A stretch of DNA of 64,000 bases, from the NCBI GenBank assembly GCA_032622095.1, contig CP136063.1, positions 268,577,426 to 268,641,425 on the forward strand. The letters run 5' to 3'. This document shows positions 61,747 to 64,000 of the stretch, in pieces. Below the pieces are notes generated by a model. That model was not told the origin of the DNA. It worked only from the letters and a program-made list of their open reading frames with translations, and ran no database searches. The number at the start of each line of letters is the position of its first letter. The stretch's first letter is position 1. Source of the DNA: Siphonodentalium dalli. Its lineage: Eukaryota > Mollusca > Scaphopoda > Gadilida > Siphonodentaliidae. The translations under genes and the position numbers were made by a program.

Positions 61747-64000
61747 TGGCCACATAATCACCATTTCTACCCGCCTTACAGAAAACCCGGACCAGTTGAC
61801 CGTCGTTTGACCACCCACGGATATCCTGGAGGGATGGCAAATAAGAAATCGACCAATTTTGAAGGAAATTTCGTATAGTTTGAACATTTAGTGGCACAAG
61901 CTGTCGCTATATGGCCACAAAATCACAATATCTATCCGCCTTACAGAAAACCCGGACTAGTTGACCGTCGGTTGACCACCCACGGATATCCTGGGGGGAT
62001 GGCAAATAAGAAATCGACAAATTTTGAAGGAAATTTCATATAGTTTGAACATTTAGTGGCACAAGCTGTCGCTATATGGCCACATAATCACCATTTCTAC
62101 CCGCCTTACAGCAAATCCGTACAAGTTGACCGTCGGTTGACCACCCACGGATATCCTGTGGGGATGGCAAATAAGAAATCGACCAATTTTGAAGGAAATT
62201 TCGTATAGTTTGAACATTTAGTGGCACAAGCTGTCGCTATATGGCCACATAATCACCATTTCTACCCGCCTTACAGAAAACCCGGACCAGTTGACCGTCG
62301 GTTGAACACCCACGGAAATCCTGGGGGGATGGCAAATAAGGAATCGACCAATTTAGAAGAAAATTTCGTATAGTTTGAACATTTAGTGGCACAAGCTGTC
62401 GCTCTATGGCCACATAATCACAATTTCTACCCGCCTTACAGAAAACCCGGACCAGTTGACCGTCGGTTGACCACCCACGGATATCCTGGCGGATGGCAAA
62501 TAAGAAATAGACAAATTTTGAAGGAAATTTCATATAGTTTGAACATTTAGTGGCACAAGCTGTCGCTATATGGCCACATAATCACCATTTCTACCCGCCT
62601 TACAGAAAATCCGTACCAGTTGACCGTCGGTTGACCACCCACGGATATCCTGGGGGATGGCAAATAAGGAATCGACCAATTTTGAAGAAAATTTCGTATA
62701 GTTTGAACATTTAGTGGCACAAGCTGTCGCTCTATGGCCACATAATCACAATTTCTACCCGCCTTACAGAAAACCCGGACCAGTTGACCGTCGGTTGACC
62801 ACCCACGGATATCCTGGGGGGATGGCAAATAAGAAATCGACAAATTTTGAAGGAAATTTCATATAGTTTGAACATTTAGTGGCACAAGCTGTCGCTATAT
62901 GGCCACATAATCACCATTTCTACCCGCCTTACAGAAAATCCGGACCAGTTGACCGTCGGTTGACCACCCACGGATATCCTGGGGGATGGCAAATAAGAAA
63001 TCGACCAATTTTGAAGGAAATTTCGTATAGTTTGAACATTTAGTGGCACAAGCTGTCGCTATATGGCCACATAATCACCATTTCTACCCGCCTTATAGAA
63101 AACCCGGACCAGTTGAACGTCGGTTGACCACCCACGGATATCCTGGGGGGATGGCAAATAAGAAATCGACAAATTTTGAAGGAAATTTCGTATAGTTTGA
63201 ACATTTAGTGTCACAATCTGTCGCTATATGGCCACATAATTACCATTTCTACCCGCCTTTCAGAAAATCCGGACCAGTTGACCGTCGGTTGACCATCCAC
63301 GGATATCATGGGGGGATGGAAAATAAGAAATCGACAAATTTTGAAGGAAATTTCGTATAGTTTGAACATTTAGTGGCACATGCTGTCGCTATATGGCCAC
63401 ATAATCACCATTACTACCCGCCTTACAGAAAACCCGGACCAGGTGACCGTCGGTTGTCCACCCACGGATATCCTGGGGAGATGGCAAATAAGAAATCGAC
63501 AAATTTTGAAGGAAATTTCGTATAGTTTAAACATTTAGTGGCACAAGCTGTCGCCAAATGGCCACATAATCACCATTTCTACCCGCCTTACAGAAAACCC
63601 GGACCAGTTGACCGTCGGTTGACCACCCACGGATATCCTGGGGGATAGCAAATAAGAAATCGACCAATTTTGAAGAAAATTTCATATAGTTTGAACATTT
63701 AGTGGCACAAGCTGTCGCTATATGGCCACATAATCACAATTTCTACCCGCCTTACAGAAAACCCGGACCAGTTGACCGTCGGTTGACCACCCACGGATAT
63801 CCTGGGGGGATGGCAAATAAGAAATCGACAAATTTTGAAGGAAATTTCATATAGTTTGAACATTTAGTGGCACAAGCTGTCGCTATATGGCCACATAATC
63901 ACCATTTCTACCCCCCTTTCAGAAAATCCGGACCAGTTGACCGTCGGTTGACCACCCACGGATATCCTGGGGGATGGCAAATAAGAAATCGACCAATTTT
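61747..64000 (+). repeat. Terminal block, cut by window end
   Basis: G* (61747), K (ACAATATCTATCC), R (CCTGTGGGG), A (CGGAAATCC, ATTTAGAAG), a GCTCTATGG monomer with CTGGCGG and AAATAGAC, AATCCGTACC, GCTCTATGG, AAATCCGG, S, C with GTCACAATCTG, T2, W, N, and V from about 63888 to the end. From 61912 to about 63722 it repeats 43937-45748. The sequence stops inside V, so the array continues beyond the window. Confidence 0.82.

Larger units (their letters stand above)
1..64000 (+). repeat. 165-bp satellite array filling the window
   Basis: Every part of the window is a copy of one 165-bp monomer; successive TGGCCACATA starts fall 165 bp apart (for example 3741, 3906, 4071, 4236). All copies run in the same direction and I found no inverted copy, unique spacer or inserted element. 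Departures from 165 bp are small: one-base changes in a G run (5 to 8 G), an extra A in GCAAAATAAG, a 2-bp GC insertion in GTCGCGCTATATGG, and a 33-bp deletion class. Monomers differ at a limited set of shared diagnostic positions, so they sort into about 20 classes arranged in higher-order repeats. Nucleosome-sized satellites of this kind usually lie at centromeres or in heterochromatin; that location is inference. Centromeric and other heterochromatic satellite cannot be told apart from sequence alone. I do not recognise the family. Confidence 0.97.

Noticed and set aside
1-64000. CRISPR array
   Set aside because: There are no short repeats separated by unique spacers and no cas genes. The whole period is homologous between copies.
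1-64000. Transposable element, LTR or insertion within the array
   Set aside because: No interval departs from the monomer consensus by more than small indels, one 33-bp deletion class and the 299-bp deletion joint. There are no terminal repeats or target-site duplications.
1-64000. tRNA, 5S rRNA or other Pol III gene as the origin of the repeat
   Set aside because: I found no B-box-like GGTTCGA motif and no cloverleaf-compatible pairing in the consensus on either strand.
1-64000. Naming the host species from the monomer
   Set aside because: I do not recognise the sequence. Monomer size and HOR layout occur in both plants and animals, so any species name would be a guess.

Overview
The whole 64 kb window is one uninterrupted satellite DNA array. 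I see no gene, RNA gene, transposable element, spacer or unique sequence in it. The repeat unit (monomer) is 165 bp. About 388 monomers lie head to tail in one orientation from the first base to the last, and the window begins and ends inside the array. A monomer of about one nucleosome length, organised into higher-order repeats (HORs), is typical of centromeric or pericentromeric satellites of plants and animals. That points to a eukaryotic chromosome, but I do not recognise this family and cannot name the species. By hand count the consensus is about 46% GC, with 8 CpG sites per monomer (observed/expected about 0.9), so CpG is not depleted.

Monomer numbering here starts at TGGCCACATA. Positions 21-30 are CTACCCGCCT. 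Positions 41-70 are a variable C/G-rich part with two TTGACC copies, at 50 and 61. Positions 74-81 are the palindrome GGATATCC (minor class differences), then a G run at 82-87. Positions 91-145 are an A/T-rich part with repeated short A/T tracts. Monomer classes named below, by diagnostic bases: G (CGTTTGACC, CTGGAGGG); D33 (CCCTCTATGG start, 33 bp deleted, 132 bp); M (same start, full length, ACACACGG, GGGATAGC); E (CCGAACCAG, TTGACAACC); T1 (GGTGACC, TTGTCC, GCAAAATAAG); A (TTGAACACC, AAGGAATCG); K (CACAAAATCAC, CATATAG); P (AATCCGTACC); F (AAATTCAGACC); L (GCCCTATGG, ATCAAAATT); C (CTTTCAG, ATCATGG); T2 (ATTACTAC, GGTGACC, TTTAAAC); W (GCCAAATGG); N (CACAATTTC); D1 (GAAATGTCG); D2 (GTCGCGCTATATGG); S (TTATAG with TTGAACG); Y (GGTCGACCACAC); R (CAGCAAATCCG); V (CCCCTTTCAG); G* (a G chimera).

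Layout: 1-8957 is a mosaic with the D33 class. 8958-17278 is three tandem copies of a 17-monomer HOR (about 2774 bp), and 17279-20218 is an 18-monomer variant. 20219-33206 is a different HOR series of 7, 13, 14 and 13 monomers marked by a GTGAAATAAG monomer. 33207-40305 has 15- and 18-monomer units in which D33 is replaced by full-length M. 40306-64000 is a younger-looking mosaic of 6-, 9-, 12-, 14-, 16- and 18-monomer duplications whose joints can often be located inside single chimeric monomers.

No genes work together here. The open frames that can be found, up to 112 codons on the minus strand, are by-products of a monomer length divisible by three. The value of the window lies in the record of array evolution: unequal crossovers mapped to tens of bases, independent single-monomer losses, and replacement of one monomer class by another along the array.
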